Positions 10,266 through 21,230 of a DNA stretch of 64,000 nt are shown here, piece by piece. Location: the NCBI GenBank assembly GCA_963662175.1, contig OY759218.1, positions 2,968,001 to 3,032,000 on the forward strand, read 5' to 3'. The DNA is from Aradus depressus. Lineage: Eukaryota; Arthropoda; Insecta; Hemiptera; Aradidae. Below the pieces are notes generated by a model, which did not search any database, was not told where the DNA came from, and saw only the letters and a program-made list of their open reading frames with translations. Both the position numbers and the translations under genes were made by a program. The number at the start of each line of letters is the position of its first letter. Position 1 is the first letter of the stretch.

Positions 10266-10300
10266 TGGGAGTACTTTCGGTATTGCTACCATCTTCAGCC
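10266..10300 (-). ncRNA. Hammerhead ribozyme core, left arm of PLE palindrome
   Basis: On the - strand: CTGAAGA, then hairpin TGGTAGCAATACC (4-bp stem, GCAA loop), then GAAA, GTAC, TC, CCA. This fits CUGANGA, stem II, GAAA, with A-GUAC-U forming a self-complementary stem III and a CUC cleavage triplet. A short stem I is UGG/CCA. Activity is inferred, not shown; the short stem III suggests it would act as a dimer. Confidence 0.7.
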
Positions 10301-10661
10301 ACGACTTAACAAATACTAAATTGAAGTTCAACTAGGTAGTTTACAATCCAAACGGTAGGTAGGTATCCTTTTTCAGCCCCTACGGGGTTTTCCTATCCTT
10401 TCTGTACAGTTAATATTAAATATTAACTTTAATTTAATTTCAAATTTTGAAATATGGAAAAACATAAAAAATGACATTTCGTCCCAAATTGGGATCTTAA
10501 AAATAAAAATTTGAAATACTATGTGTTGATTAAATGCATATATGAAGTGAATTAAAGATAACAATTGTTAATATATGAATAAAAAATAAAATAAAAAGTT
10601 TTCTAAAATAAAATATACAGTTTTTTGAGAGAGTAAGTACGTATACACAGAGACTGGAGGA

Positions 10662-11147
10662 TTATATTATTGGCGATAAAAGGGGTGAGTATTTGAGATT
10701 GGTCTCATCGTTCATACAATTTCCTTTTTGTAGCGCTCTGTTTATTTCTAGTTGTTCCAGTGAGTTGAGTAATGTACCTTTGTCACAAAAATGTAGGTAT
10801 TGTATGCCTGTATTTATGTCGAAATGGTGTTTGTTTTCGTTGATGTGCTGTGCGAATGTTGATTTTACTGAGTTATATGATGCGTCGGTGTTTAGCCCTA
10901 TTTCTGATATGTGTTCTTTTACCCTATTTTTAAATTGTCTCCCGGTTTGACCTATATAAACAAAATTACAAGAACTACATTTTAGTTGGTAAACCCCGCT
11001 TTTTTCTTCTGTTTTTATTTTGTCCTTCGTGTTGTATAACTCAGTAAAATCAACATTCGCACAACACATCAACGAAAACAAACACCATTTCGACATAAAT
11101 ACAGGCATACAATACTTACATTTTTGTGACAAAGGTACATTACTCAA
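10662..11147 (-). pseudogene. PLE GIY-YIG endonuclease domain (truncated)
   Basis: A 161-residue frame with the GIY-YIG signature GVYQLKC...YIGQTGRQFKNRVKEH around residues 50-80, in a Cys-rich context (CSSC). This is characteristic of the C-terminal endonuclease of Penelope-like retroelements, which nicks target DNA to prime reverse transcription. The apparent start lies in the opposite arm of the palindrome, so the first ~40 residues are an inverted copy of the C-terminal coding sequence and not the native N-terminus. The RT domain expected upstream is absent. The C-terminal part after the motif is present to a stop near 10662. Confidence 0.82.
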
Positions 11148-11580
11148 CTCACTGGAACAACTAGAAATAAACAGAGCGCTACAAAAAGGAAATTGTATGA
11201 ACGATCAGACCAATCTCAAATACTCACCCCTTTTATCGCCAATAATATAATCCTCCAGTCTCTGTGTATACGTACTTACTCTCTCAAAAAACTGTATATT
11301 TTATTTTAGAAAACTTTTTATTTTATTTTTTATTCATATATTAACAATTGTTATCTTTAATTCACTTCATATATGCATTTAATCAACACATAGTATTTCA
11401 AATTTTTATTTTTAAGATCCCAATTTGGGACGAAATGTCATTTTTTATGTTTTTCCATATTTCAAATATTAACTGTACAGAAAGGATAGGAAAACCCCGT
11501 AGGGGCTGAAAAAGGATACCTACCTACCGCTTGGATTGTAAACTACCTAGTTGAACTTCAATTTAGTATTTGTTAAGTCG

Positions 11581-11616
11581 TGGCTGAAGATGGTAGCAAT
11601 ACCGAAAGTACTCCCA
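11581..11616 (+). ncRNA. Hammerhead ribozyme core, right arm of PLE palindrome
   Basis: CTGAAGA at 11584-11590, hairpin TGGTAGCAATACC at 11591-11603, GAAA at 11604-11607, GTAC, then TC before CCA. Exact inverted counterpart of the motif at 10266-10300; all core positions are conserved. Confidence 0.7.
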
Positions 11617-11690
11617 TATTATATATTATTTGTGAAATAGACAATATTTTTTAAAAAACATACGTTTTCTTTATTTTTTTCATTTTAAGT

Positions 11691-12429
11691 GCTATAATCG
11701 TCATTTTAAGTGCTGTAATCGTCATTTTCAATTCTTCCCAGGATAGAATCGCATTTGTAGAGGACAAATACACAAATTTCGTCTCTTGCAATTTTTTCCA
11801 AAACTGCTCCGTTTTGACGTAGGAGCATTAAAAAAAAATCCGTTTTCCAGATATTTAATGCCCGGTAACGCTCATATATAGACAGATTGGGAAAAATTTG
11901 CAAGAACAAAGTGTTTATTTTTGATAGGTTAATATATGAAAGTAGGGTCCGAACGTTAAAACGAAGTTTGAAAATCCAGTATTTCAAGTATACAGGGTGT
12001 GTCAAGAAATTGTAAGAAAACACCATTCAAAAGAAGTGTTTAACAGTCGAAGCGCTGTGGAGTTCAGCTCAAAGTCGCCGTAAAAACCTATAATGAATTA
12101 AATTTGAATAAAAATTCTGTTCCTTAAATTCAATGTTGTTTCCAATGGTGTAATTGAATTTGAACTATGACAACAACGTTTTGAGATATTATTGATTTTA
12201 TGAAAAAAGGAAGGAAAATTGAAAAGTTTATGGAATCAAGAATATCTTTTGAAGATGAACGAATCGGACCATGGTTTATTAGAGATCCCGCAGGGCGAAG
12301 TGGAATAGTTGCTTCTTGTGGACCGGCGACTTCACGGGTTCCCAATCAGCACACGTACATACATATACACATACATGTGCACACACATACACAATACACA
12401 ACACATAAAACACTATACGAACATTAGAA
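11691..12429. other. Unassigned stretch; possible transposon terminus; CA-rich microsatellite
   Basis: CAGGGTGTGTCAAG at about 11992, preceded by TA, resembles a Tc1/mariner-type terminus (compare 51832), but no partner was found. 12343-12420 is a degenerate ACAC/ACAT microsatellite. A 75-residue open frame at 12200-12427 shows no recognisable domain. Confidence 0.35.
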
Positions 12430-14480
12430 CAATAAAACACCCAAGGACGGGATTCGTGCCGAGGGCTGAATGGTACAGGGTGGGGAAACATGTGTGCCTC
12501 AAACGATCACCTTGGGGCACCGGGCGACACCCCATTGTAATGTAGCCTTCTGCACGTATGGGGCTCTGCATGTGGTGACCATTTAAGTCCCCTTTTACCC
12601 GTGGGAACAAAATGAATAACCCAACAAAAAATGAAAAACCATCCCCCGGCAGGGGCCCAATAGAGAACCTCCCGGAAACCTTACTAGGAGACTCGCCGGA
12701 GAATCTATCTGTAACACCTCCCGACAGAGGCTCTCTGGAGAATCTGTCGGCAATCACCATGTTCATGGATCATGAAGAGCCAACGTCTACTCCGGTGGAC
12801 CCTCAGTCAACCTCCGCTGTGTCTGGTGTTCGCGAGACCGAGGGGACCTCGGTTCCCTTGGGCTCTCGCTATCCGGACAGGCAAGTGAGGTTGCAGAGGT
12901 AATTGGAAAGCTGCACCTGATGAGAGTGAATTTGTCAGGGGCAGCTAGACGAAAGCTCAAAAGAGTCAGGCGAGCGGCAGAATCAGGTTCAGGACAAACC
13001 GTACCGATACCTGCTATGCAGATATCGCTAGCCGAGGGAAGGTAGGGGACCAAAACAAAAGGAACCTTGGGCACCCCCAAGAGTCCCATTTCCGCTACGC
13101 CTGCAGGGCGCGGAGTTCAGGGCACCTACAAGGTATCTGCTTCGACCGTGTCAGCGGGTCGCAGGGTTAAGGGCACCTCTGTGGGGCAATCTGCATCCAC
13201 GTCGACGGAACGCGGAGTTCAAGGCATCCTCAGGGAACCTGCCCCGTCTACGTCGACGGTGGGTGGAGGGGTCTAGGTTGTCTATGGGGTACCTGCTCCC
13301 TCCGCAGCGGCGGGTCGTGGTGTTAGGGGCACCCCCAGAAAACCTACCCCATCCACGTCGTCGGGTCATGATAGATAAGAGTCTCAGAAGAGGAATCTTT
13401 CTGACATGACCACGCCATCTCCAAAGGCGCCTTGCAAAAAGCCGAGAACCCGATGGCTGGAGGGAAGGGTCGATCGACTTTTAGTGAGGCAGTAAACCAG
13501 CAGAGAGTGGCCATCATTCAGGATCGTTACCCTAATACAGCTATCTCCGAGGAACAAGTGGGACAAATTGTGGACAACATCCTAGGAGAGATAGTCTAAA
13601 ACCAGGGCCGGGTGAGCCGACACCAGGATTTGATGGCTACAACAACCTCCGAAATGGGGCACTGGGCATCACGTGCTAGGACAGGGACACTAGGACTTGG
13701 CTCGAGGGCGTGATGTCAAGGTGCAACCGGGAGGGCAAGGGTATGGATACCGGGTCCTGTACAAGAACCGGCCACCGTGCTTCACCGCCTCGAGGTCCAG
13801 AACGGCGATCTCTCCACCTCCGGGTGGAGAGTCGGCAGAGCCACTGCTGACTCAAAAGGTCAGCATTTGGTAATTGCCATGGGCGAGCCGTCATGACTGG
13901 ATCTTTCGAGATTCCAGTTTCGCTTATCGCTTGGCCTACACTGGGTGACATTTGTCCGCCTCGGAAGGAGGGAACCAAGGACCTCGTGACCTTCTGCGAG
14001 ATGTGAGAGCATGTGATACTCGCCTGTGATGCTAATGCACACCACATTTTGTGGGGGAGCAGCAACATTAACAAAAGGGGAGAGGAACTCCTAGATTTTA
14101 TTGTTTCAACAAATCTAGAAATAATGAATCGCGGTAACAAACCCATCTTTGTGACACAAAATAGGAGAGAGGTTATCGACATCACACTGGGCTCATACTA
14201 TATTAATACCAGGATCAAAAATTGACATGAGTCTGAGGAAACAACTCTATCAGATCACAGATACATTAGATTCGACATTCCAAACGTTGAATTTCAAACA
14301 TTTGAGTTCAGGAATCCAAGAAATACGGCCTGGGAAGGCTATAATAGCCGACTGGAACAAATTCTGGGAGGACACTCCAATGAACCAAAATCGTCCTTAA
14401 ACGAGAATATTTCATTGGCGGTGCGACAAGCATTCGAGGAAAACTGCCGTCTGAAAGCTAAAAACGTGCAGGGGGAGGTA
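12430..14480 (+). mobile_element. Decayed non-LTR retrotransposon (LINE) with ORF1 and endonuclease parts
   Basis: After a ~180-bp leader, an ORF1-like start at 12612 reads MNNPTKNEKPSPGRG. At 13080-13370 a degenerate ~57-bp repeat encodes peptides of the type STSxxRGVQGT. From about 13950 an APE-type endonuclease is legible: ILACDANAHHILWGS, then VIDITLGS, then LSDHRYI after an in-frame stop at 14222-14224. The order leader, ORF1, endonuclease is typical of Jockey/R1/LOA-type LINEs. The sequence stops near 14480 before any reverse transcriptase. Frames are interrupted many times, so it is a dead 3'-truncated copy. The clade is uncertain. Confidence 0.75.
13950..14285 (+). pseudogene. LINE endonuclease fragment
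   Basis: The longest open part is 14013-14225, with catalytic-region motifs of APE-type LINE endonucleases: CDANAHH (the D and N/H region) and the SDHRY segment in the continuing frame past a stop. An earlier TGA at 14005-14007 interrupts the frame as well. Substrate in the living family would be chromosomal target DNA. No function is expected here. Confidence 0.7.
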
Positions 14481-14499
14481 CCGTGATCTTTTTTTTCAT

Positions 14500-14735
14500 C
14501 CAATTTCAGCTAAAATCCAATGAGACCTACGTTAGCACATGGATTTCTCCATTTCAAATTTCAATTTTATAGCTATAATCGTTTCTGCGTTAGAGCCCAC
14601 ACAACTGTCCAATCACACGTATGTACAGGCAGACATCATCCCCGAAAATGGTCAAAACATGAAAATGTTTTGAAAACTCGATCTTGGATTTTTGTACGAT
14701 TACAAAAAGTTTTTCATAGTAAAGAAAACTAATTA
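14500..14735 (+). repeat. Interspersed repeat shared with 51470-51712
   Basis: Starts with a stretch like AAAATCCAATGAGACCTACG and ends GGATTTTTGTACGATTACAA. The copy at 51470-51712 has the same order of motifs (TTAGCACATG, GACATCACC, GTCAAAACTTG, GGATTTTTACAAGATTACAA). The family is unassigned. Confidence 0.7.
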
Positions 14736-14744
14736 GGCTAAAGT

Positions 14745-14965
14745 TAGTTACTATGACTCATGCTCGGGCTTTAACTACGAAGAGGTCATATCGCCTACTA
14801 CTACCAAAGTGCTCTTTCGTCGCTCTGGTGGACATGAGCCCGAATGTGAGTTCATCTTTAATGAATTCCGTAAGCGGCAACCTTTCCTGAGTGGCGAAAG
14901 ATCACTCTGGTAGTAGGCTATATGACGTAGTTAAAGCCCGGGCATGAATCATAACAACTAAATAT
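14745..14965. repeat. Foldback made of the SINE tail
   Basis: The tail of the tRNA-SINE (TGACTCATGCTCGGGCTTTA, GTCATATCGCCTACTAC, CTCTGGTGGACATGAGCCCG) appears once forward. It appears again inverted (GTAGTAGGCTATATGACG, TAAAGCCCGGGCATGA) after a short ~40-bp spacer. The tRNA-like head is absent on both sides. Confidence 0.75.
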
Positions 14966-14969
14966 ATGT

Positions 14970-16160
14970 ATGTGTGTGTGCCTGTGAACACGATAACTCC
15001 CGACAAAATGAATGTATCTTGACGAAATTTTATAAGTGTATTTAGAACCCCATAAGGACGCCACCTATTATCTAGGCTTAAGACTAAAACTCTAATAACT
15101 GCCTATGTAATAAACTTACAAAAAAATTCATATGCAAATCAAAACTTACATAATACCTAATAATTTTCAGCGAAATAACAGAAGGGAAGGAGCGGATCAG
15201 AGAAGGGGGCTCGACTTAACCTTAATAGCTGCCGATCTAATGAAGGTATCGTCACAAAATTTACTATGAAGACTGAGAAGCCCCTATGTAAGTTAACTGT
15301 AGATAGCTCTAACGCTCGATTGGTTTTGGAGGGTGAGCAACAACCTAATTAATTATTTCTTGTAGAGGAAGTACATTGCTTCTAATTCACCGACCACTTA
15401 TTTTTTTTTACAATTTCCGACAGATGGTATATAAACCAATAGGAAAACATTTCTAATGAAAATTCGCTACAGAGAGATAAAGAAGAAAAAAAAAGTAAAA
15501 AACAAGTTTATACGTGTTTCCCTGGAAAAAAGGTGTTGCTTGTGAATTAATACTGTGACGCCTAGCATATACGTTGAATTATTGATGATCCGAGTGACTT
15601 TCCGAACGGCTTTGAGATTATTTCTTGATGTTATTTATTCAAACAGTTGGTGAGTTTCCCGCACTGTTGGGGCAAACATTCTTTCACACATGCATTAATC
15701 GTACCCAACGGCGAACATTCTAGAACACAAGGAAATCTAGTTACCGGCAGAACTACCTAAGGTGGTGTCAGTTGTGGGGTAGGTATGGGCTTCTGCATAT
15801 TTACCTATGGAGCCATTTGGAAAATACAATTTGGGATTTATAGCAAATTTGCTACCTATTTGTGATTTAAAACTCCTTTTCTCTCTGACTCCAGACGACC
15901 GTGTTGACTAAAAATCAATAGTTGATTTACATGAGGGCTTCTGAATCCTCATACTAAATTGTATGTTGATACATCCATTACATCGGCAGTTATTAGGGTT
16001 TTAGAATTGAGCCTCTCACTAATCCCCCATTCCCTTTGGTCGATCTACTGAAAATTAATAGGTGTCGCCCTTATGGGGTTATAAATTTACATATGAAGTT
16101 CCGTGTCGATACATTTATTACAACGGCAGTTATAAGAGTTTTTGTGTTAATCCTCCCCTA
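14970..16160. repeat. TCGGCAG-family cluster, split by the LINE at 16161
   Basis: Reverse modules (GAACACGATAACTCCCGAC) run to about 15300. A short unrelated segment at 15440-15860 follows, then forward modules to 16160. The last module continues at 20880 on the other side of the LINE, which shows the pre-insertion state. Confidence 0.75.
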
Positions 16161-16448
16161 GTCGCGACCCGTACTTCGAACGGTCAACACGTACTATAAG
16201 TCCCTCTGTTAGAAAAAGTCTTAAAAGTTTAGTTTGTTGTTTTTTTTGTTAAATTTTAGTTGTCTTTGTTATTTTTGTTTGATTTCTTAATCAAGATGAG
16301 TTTTTTTTTTTGTTTGTCGTGAGTACATTTTAACATTCATATTTTATTTTGGAGTGTTTTCGTCTTTGGAGGCTTTGCAAGTTGGTTCCTGCTAAGTAGG
16401 GACAAAATCAGACAGTAAGTGCATATAGACAGACCTTCATCCCATCAA

Positions 16449-16525
16449 CCAATGAGGTCTAGTGGTCAGCCCGTCAGCCTTTAGTTCTCCGGAACTGGGT
16501 TCGATACTCGACACGACCTTTAGAT
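16449..16525 (+). other. tRNA-like segment inside the LINE leader
   Basis: GGTCTAGTGGTCAG resembles the A-box region of tRNA-Glu/Asp. GGGTTCGATACTC about 40 bp later resembles a B-box, followed by a T run at 16528. It could be an embedded SINE head or an internal Pol III-type promoter in the LINE leader. It does not fold into a complete tRNA as written, and no anticodon is claimed. Confidence 0.5.
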
Positions 16526-16605
16526 TTTTTTTTTTTTTAGTTTTTATTTCTTTCATTTATTATTTTATTAAGATATACAAATTCACTTAATATAAACATT
16601 TTTAA

Positions 16606-17956
16606 ATGTCTCTGTCTGACCTAAGTGACACCGACTTCCTACCAGCCAGAACGAAGTCGAGAATGGCAAAAGGTAAGAAAAATTCGGGCAAGAGACCACG
16701 CTCAGCAGAGCAGTACTCACCCCGTAGACCAAAAAAGATGGCAACCTTACCCAGCCAAACAGTCCTGAGAAGTCAGGAGGCCCAGTAGCATCCACCTCCG
16801 GAATGGGAACAGCAGGCTCTCAGCCAAGCGGCATCAGCCGCATCACATCGACCATCACACCCGCCATCGACACCAGCAATAGGTTTCAGCCACTCTCCAA
16901 TCTTCAACAGGAAGATATGGTCGTCAGCGAACCCAAACCTCCCCGGCCTCCACCCATATTTCTCAGGGGAGTAGACAATTTCAAAGCCCTTTGTCAGACC
17001 CTCACCAGAATCCTTGGTCCAGGAAACTTCCAGTGCATATCTAGAGTGGCTGACCTAAAGGTAATGACCAACAGCTCGGATGGGTATCGGTCTCTCGTCC
17101 GATACGCGCGGGAAAATAAGTATGATTTTCATACATATCAACTCAAAGAGGACAAGGCATATAGAGTGGTTCTGAGGGGGATCCCCTACAGCACTCCTGT
17201 TTAAGACATTAAGACCGAGCTGGAGGAGCTGAACTTTTCAGTCAGGAGTGTAATTAATGCACTCCATCCCACCAGTAAGACTCCACGGCCTCTGTTCTTT
17301 GTGGACCTAGAGCCAGGGGACAATAACCCTGAAATCTTCAACCTGAAGACACTGGTTCACACGAGGATAAAGGTAGAGGAACCCAGAAAGAAAAAGGAAA
17401 TTGTACAGTGCCACCGTTGTCAAGCGTTTGGGCACACCAAATACAACTGCGGCCATCAAGCACGTTGCCTGAAGTGTGTAGGCTCTCACCCAACGAACCT
17501 CTGTACCAAAAAAGACAAAAGCACTCCAGCAAAATGTGTTTTGTGTACCGGTGACCACCCTGCGAACTACCGTGGATGTGAGGCCCAGAGAATCGAATGA
17601 GGCAGCAGAATCTGGTCAAACCTCTGGAGCCTAGAAAAACTAACCAACCCACGCCGCCAACTCGAGCCAGCCACTACCCTCAATTAGTCAGGAGGATGTC
17701 GGCAGCTGAAGAAGTCACCCCACCGCAGCCACAGCAGCAGCATCGCCCAGAACCCTCCTCCAGCTACGCTACCGCCACTGCTGCCGTGCCTGGCCTCAAT
17801 TACCACACCTTATCCCATATCCCTCCTCCCCCCTCAACCGCTGATATCACCTCCCTCCTCAACTCCTTCTTCTCCCAATTCCAAAACCTTATCACCCCTC
17901 TCATCACTCTTCACACCAGATTAGTGAGTGGCAACATTTCCCTTCCTAATCCATGA
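16606..17956 (+). pseudogene. Jockey-like ORF1 (Gag-like), broken
   Basis: The start MSLSDLSDTDFLP at 16606 is followed by a stop at 16786 and a frameshift into the 16803 frame, which carries the central RRM-like region (FKALCQTLTRILG, YDFHTYQLKEDKAYRVVLRG). An in-frame TAA at 17202-17204 replaces the expected residue before DIKTELEEL. The frame then continues to three CCHC/CCHC-like knuckles, CHRCQAFGHTKYNC, CLKCVGSHPTNLC and CVLCTGDHPANYRGC (about 17410-17575). A further frameshift near 17598 leads to the C-terminal Pro/Ser-rich part ending at 17956. The normal role is RNA binding and RNP formation. Confidence 0.88.
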
Positions 17957-20687
17957 ATCCCCAGACGCAAAACTCCTTAACCCTCATTCTTTGGAATGCC
18001 AATGGTATAACCAGACATACCATCGAACTCGACTTAATTTTACATGAAAAAAGAATCGAAATTGCTCTCATTACGGAAACTCACCTTACGGACAAAACTA
18101 ACTTCTTTATTACTTTATTACTTTATTACTGACTATATAACTCATCGAACTGACCATCCAGACAACACGGGCCATGGCGGCAGTGCGGTCCTAGTCCGAA
18201 AGTCCTTATCCCATCATCCCCTAAGCTACATATCTTCTGATTCCCTTCAGTCGACAGCCATATCCCTCAAATACCATCCTTTTCAGATGTCTATTGCAGC
18301 TGTGTATTGTCCTCCTAATAAAAGAATTTCGCTACAACAATTCCAAGCCTTCTTCCAGTCCCTCGGTCCTACATTCCTTGCAGGTGGCGACTACAACGCG
18401 AAGCACCAACAGTGGGGCTGCCGTGCCTCCAACCCACGTGGCACTGTCCTTCTCAACACCATCCTTTCATCCTCCCTCAAGTGCATATCCCCTCCCGAGC
18501 CGACGTATTGGCCAACATCCCGTGCCAAACTTCCCGATATCCTCGACATATTTGTCACCTCCCACCTCCCGTCCATCCATTCCGATATTTATTCCCTTCA
18601 TGACTTATCCTCTGACCATAGTCCCGTCTTGCTCGTTCTCGACATCCGTCCTTTTACTGTTCCTCCTAAACCTAGCCTTATTACTGGACCTGTTGACTGG
18701 ACAAAATTTCGAAACTTACTAGACGAACAAATAAACTTAAAAATCCCTCTAAAAACCAAAGACGAGATTGACAGAGCAGTAGAACAGTTTACACATCTCA
18801 TAGATACATCTATAAAAAACAGTACAATTCGTGTCATCAACAGGCTTTACTTCCTCACCCTCAGCGTGCCCCTACACATTCGAAAATTGATAACTGACAA
18901 ACGACGAGCAAGAGCATTATGGCAACGGACTAGGTACCCCAGTGACAAAACACACCTTAACAACTTGACTAACACACTGAAGAAAGAACTGCAGCAGATG
19001 CGAAACTTGCAATACGAACAGTACACACAGACTATGAATGAAAACAGAACATCTCTTTGGACAGCGACGAAAAGGCTACTTTCCTACAAAAATTCCGCCC
19101 GACCTCTTCGTCATGATGACGGCTCTTGGGCCAAGTCTGATGAAGAGAAATCCAACATGTTTGCTTTCCATCTTACTGAAATATTTACTCCTCACCCCGA
19201 TATTGTTGATCCCCATCATTCCTCCTCAGTCGAAAGCGAGCTAGACAATCCACTTCCCCTTTCTCCCCCTCCTAAGTGCTTCCATCCTTCAGACGTAAAA
19301 TACACAATTCAACACCTTCCCAAAAAGAAAGCCCCTGGTTATGATTTAATTACCTCCCCTATTTTGAAAAACCTCCCCAAGAAATCCATTATTTTCCTTA
19401 CCTACATTTACAATTCCATCCTCCGTACCACTCATTTCCCAAGCCCCTGGAAGCACTCTGTCATAAAAATGATAGCCAAACCAAACAAGCCCTCCCATCA
19501 CCCCAGTTCCTACAGACCTATCAGCCTCCTTCCTCTTCTAGGAAAAGTTTTTGAGAAACTATTTCTAAGGAGAATCCTTTCCATACTGGATGGTCAAAAC
19601 ATCATCCCTGACCATCAGTTTGGTTTCCGAAAACACCACTCAACCATACGTCAGTGCCATCGCGTTGTAGACATCATTGCATCTACCCTGGAGCAAAAGC
19701 AGTATTGCTCGGCGGCCTTTCTCGACGTTGAACAAGCGTTTGACAGAGTTTGGCACCCGGGCTTACTGTGGAAGCTCAAAGCAGCCCTTCCCTTCACATT
19801 CTTCCTAATCCTAAAATCTTACATTTCTGAAAGAACCTTTTGTGTAAGCCAGGGTCTTGCCCTTTCTCCCGCGTCCCCACAAAATGCTGGCGTTCCACAA
19901 GGTAGTATCCTGGGTCCTATCCTCTACACAATATACACAGCTGATATCCCCACCCATCCACCAACACAACTCTACACCTTTGCAGATGATACTGCAATCC
20001 TCTCTCCTCATCCCGACCCTGTCCTATCATCCAGACACCTACAAGAACACCTGATAGCCCTTCAGTCCTGGTACAAAAAGTGGAGAGTGAAGATGAACGA
20101 CACAAAATCAGTTCACATCGTCTTCACCCTTCGTCGAAAATATACCTGCCCTCCAGTGTACCTTAACGAAAATCCCATCCCTTTAAAAAACGAAGTCCGC
20201 TATCTAGGCCTCATACTCGACAAACGACTAACTTGGAATCCTCACACGAGACTGAAAAGACAAGAAATGAACAGACGTTATAAACTTCTACTAAGACTAC
20301 TAGACAAAAGATCCAAACTAACTTTGACAACAAAACGACTTATATACAACTCAATACTCAAACCTATGTGGACTTACGGACTTGAACTCTGGGGTTCTGC
20401 CAAGGCTTCCAATCTCCAGCGCATCCAATCCCCTTCAATCCAAAATCCTTCGTACAATAGCCAATGCTCCTTACTACATCTCCAACAAAACCCTTCACAC
20501 TGACCTTAACGTACCTTTCATTACTGAAGTCGCTAAATCCAAATATAAAAAATTATTTTCCCTTCTTAGTTCCCACAATAATCCTCTAGTCCGTGCCCTC
20601 CATTCTGCCATACTTCCCCAACGACGGCTTAAGCGTCAATGGCCTAGAGATCTCCTGATCAGAAGCAGTAACAGTGACAGTGATTAG
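17953..20687 (+). pseudogene. Jockey-like ORF2: endonuclease plus reverse transcriptase, broken
   Basis: The native start is probably ATG at 17953, overlapping the end of ORF1 by 4 bp (ATGA); it opens with LTLILWNANGI, the APE endonuclease N-terminus. Three copies of the 8-mer TTTATTAC near 18107-18131 shift the frame. The long frame from 18044 then carries endonuclease motifs (GGDYNAKHQQWG, SSDHSPVLL). RT follows with SYRPISLLPLLGKVFEKL, QFGFRKHHSTI, AGVPQGSILGP and FADDTAI at 19979. A second frameshift near 20430 moves the conserved C-terminus (SKILRTIANAPYYISNKTLH ... WPRDLL) into the frame ending at 20687. Confidence 0.92.
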
Positions 20688-20867
20688 CTAAAAACGAGAG
20701 AAAAACAGTGACTAGGGAGTGTCACTACTGGGTGATTTCTCCCCTCATGACATTTTGACATTGCCATTACCTCTTTATTAGCACATTTGCTTGTTGTATT
20801 TATGTGTATACAGTTGTAAATAGCTATTTGTAAATTTAAAAAAAAAAAATTAATAAAAATAAAAAAA

Positions 20868-21125
20868 AATCCTCCCCTATAATCCCTCTCTCCCCCTTAG
20901 CCGATTTCGCTGAAAATTAATAGGTGTGGATCATAGGGTTCTGGATAAACATATATAATTTCGTGTCGATAGATTCACTCTATCGGGAGTTATCGTTTTC
21001 ACAGACCCAGACAGACAGAATTGTTTTTTTTTTCATTTTTGGAATAAGGGAAAACATGAAATTCCGTTAAAAACTCATCATAAAATTGTTGAACGATAAC
21101 TTGCTCTACATTACGTATAGCTGGG
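20868..21125 (+). repeat. TCGGCAG-family remainder with terminal hairpin
   Basis: Continues the module interrupted at 16160 (CTCTCTCCCCCTTAGCCGAT). It ends in a diverged terminal hairpin region at 21100-21125 (ACGTATAGCTGGGAAAA). Confidence 0.75.
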
Positions 21126-21131
21126 AAAATC

Positions 21132-21230
21132 GTTGCTCAGATCGTTCTCTTAGAGACTGGAAGAATAGTGGTTCACTCAAGTTGCTCAGATCGTTCTCTT
21201 AGAAACTGGAAGAATAGTGGTTCGCTCAAA
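21132..21230 (+). repeat. 49-bp tandem duplication
   Basis: Two copies of GTTGCTCAGATCGTTCTC... start at 21132 and 21181, with a few differences. Confidence 0.9.

Larger units (their letters stand above)
10166..11690 (-). mobile_element. Penelope-like element arranged as a palindrome
   Basis: Two inverted arms of about 660-670 bp (about 10205-10877 and 11035-11685) surround a ~157-bp unpaired centre. The - strand centre plus left arm encodes a GIY-YIG endonuclease. Both arm ends carry a hammerhead-like core, and the left outer end has GCAGAGATATTGTGAC, shared with the small foldbacks at 22.0 and 47.9 kb. Penelope-like elements (PLEs) are known for GIY-YIG endonucleases, inverted or tandem copies and hammerhead motifs in their pseudo-LTRs. 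No reverse transcriptase is present here, so the copy is truncated and non-autonomous. Confidence 0.85.
16161..20867 (+). mobile_element. Full-length Jockey-like LINE with target duplication
   Basis: About 4.7 kb, flanked by the 12-bp duplication AATCCTCCCCTA (16149-16160 and 20868-20879), with an A-rich tail from about 20838. Parts in order: 5' leader (16161-16605) with an internal tRNA-like segment; ORF1 with three zinc knuckles; ORF2 with endonuclease and reverse transcriptase. Both ORFs are broken, so it cannot move by itself. Partial copies of related elements lie at 43170-44690 and 62717-63495. Confidence 0.93.

Noticed and set aside
11992..12060. A second copy of the long-TIR transposon starting CAGGGTGTG
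   Set aside because: Only the first bases resemble the terminus at 51832. No partner end or transposase is nearby.
16449..16525. A functional tRNA-Glu or tRNA-Asp gene
   Set aside because: Box-like motifs are present but I could not draw a full cloverleaf, and it lies inside a LINE leader.
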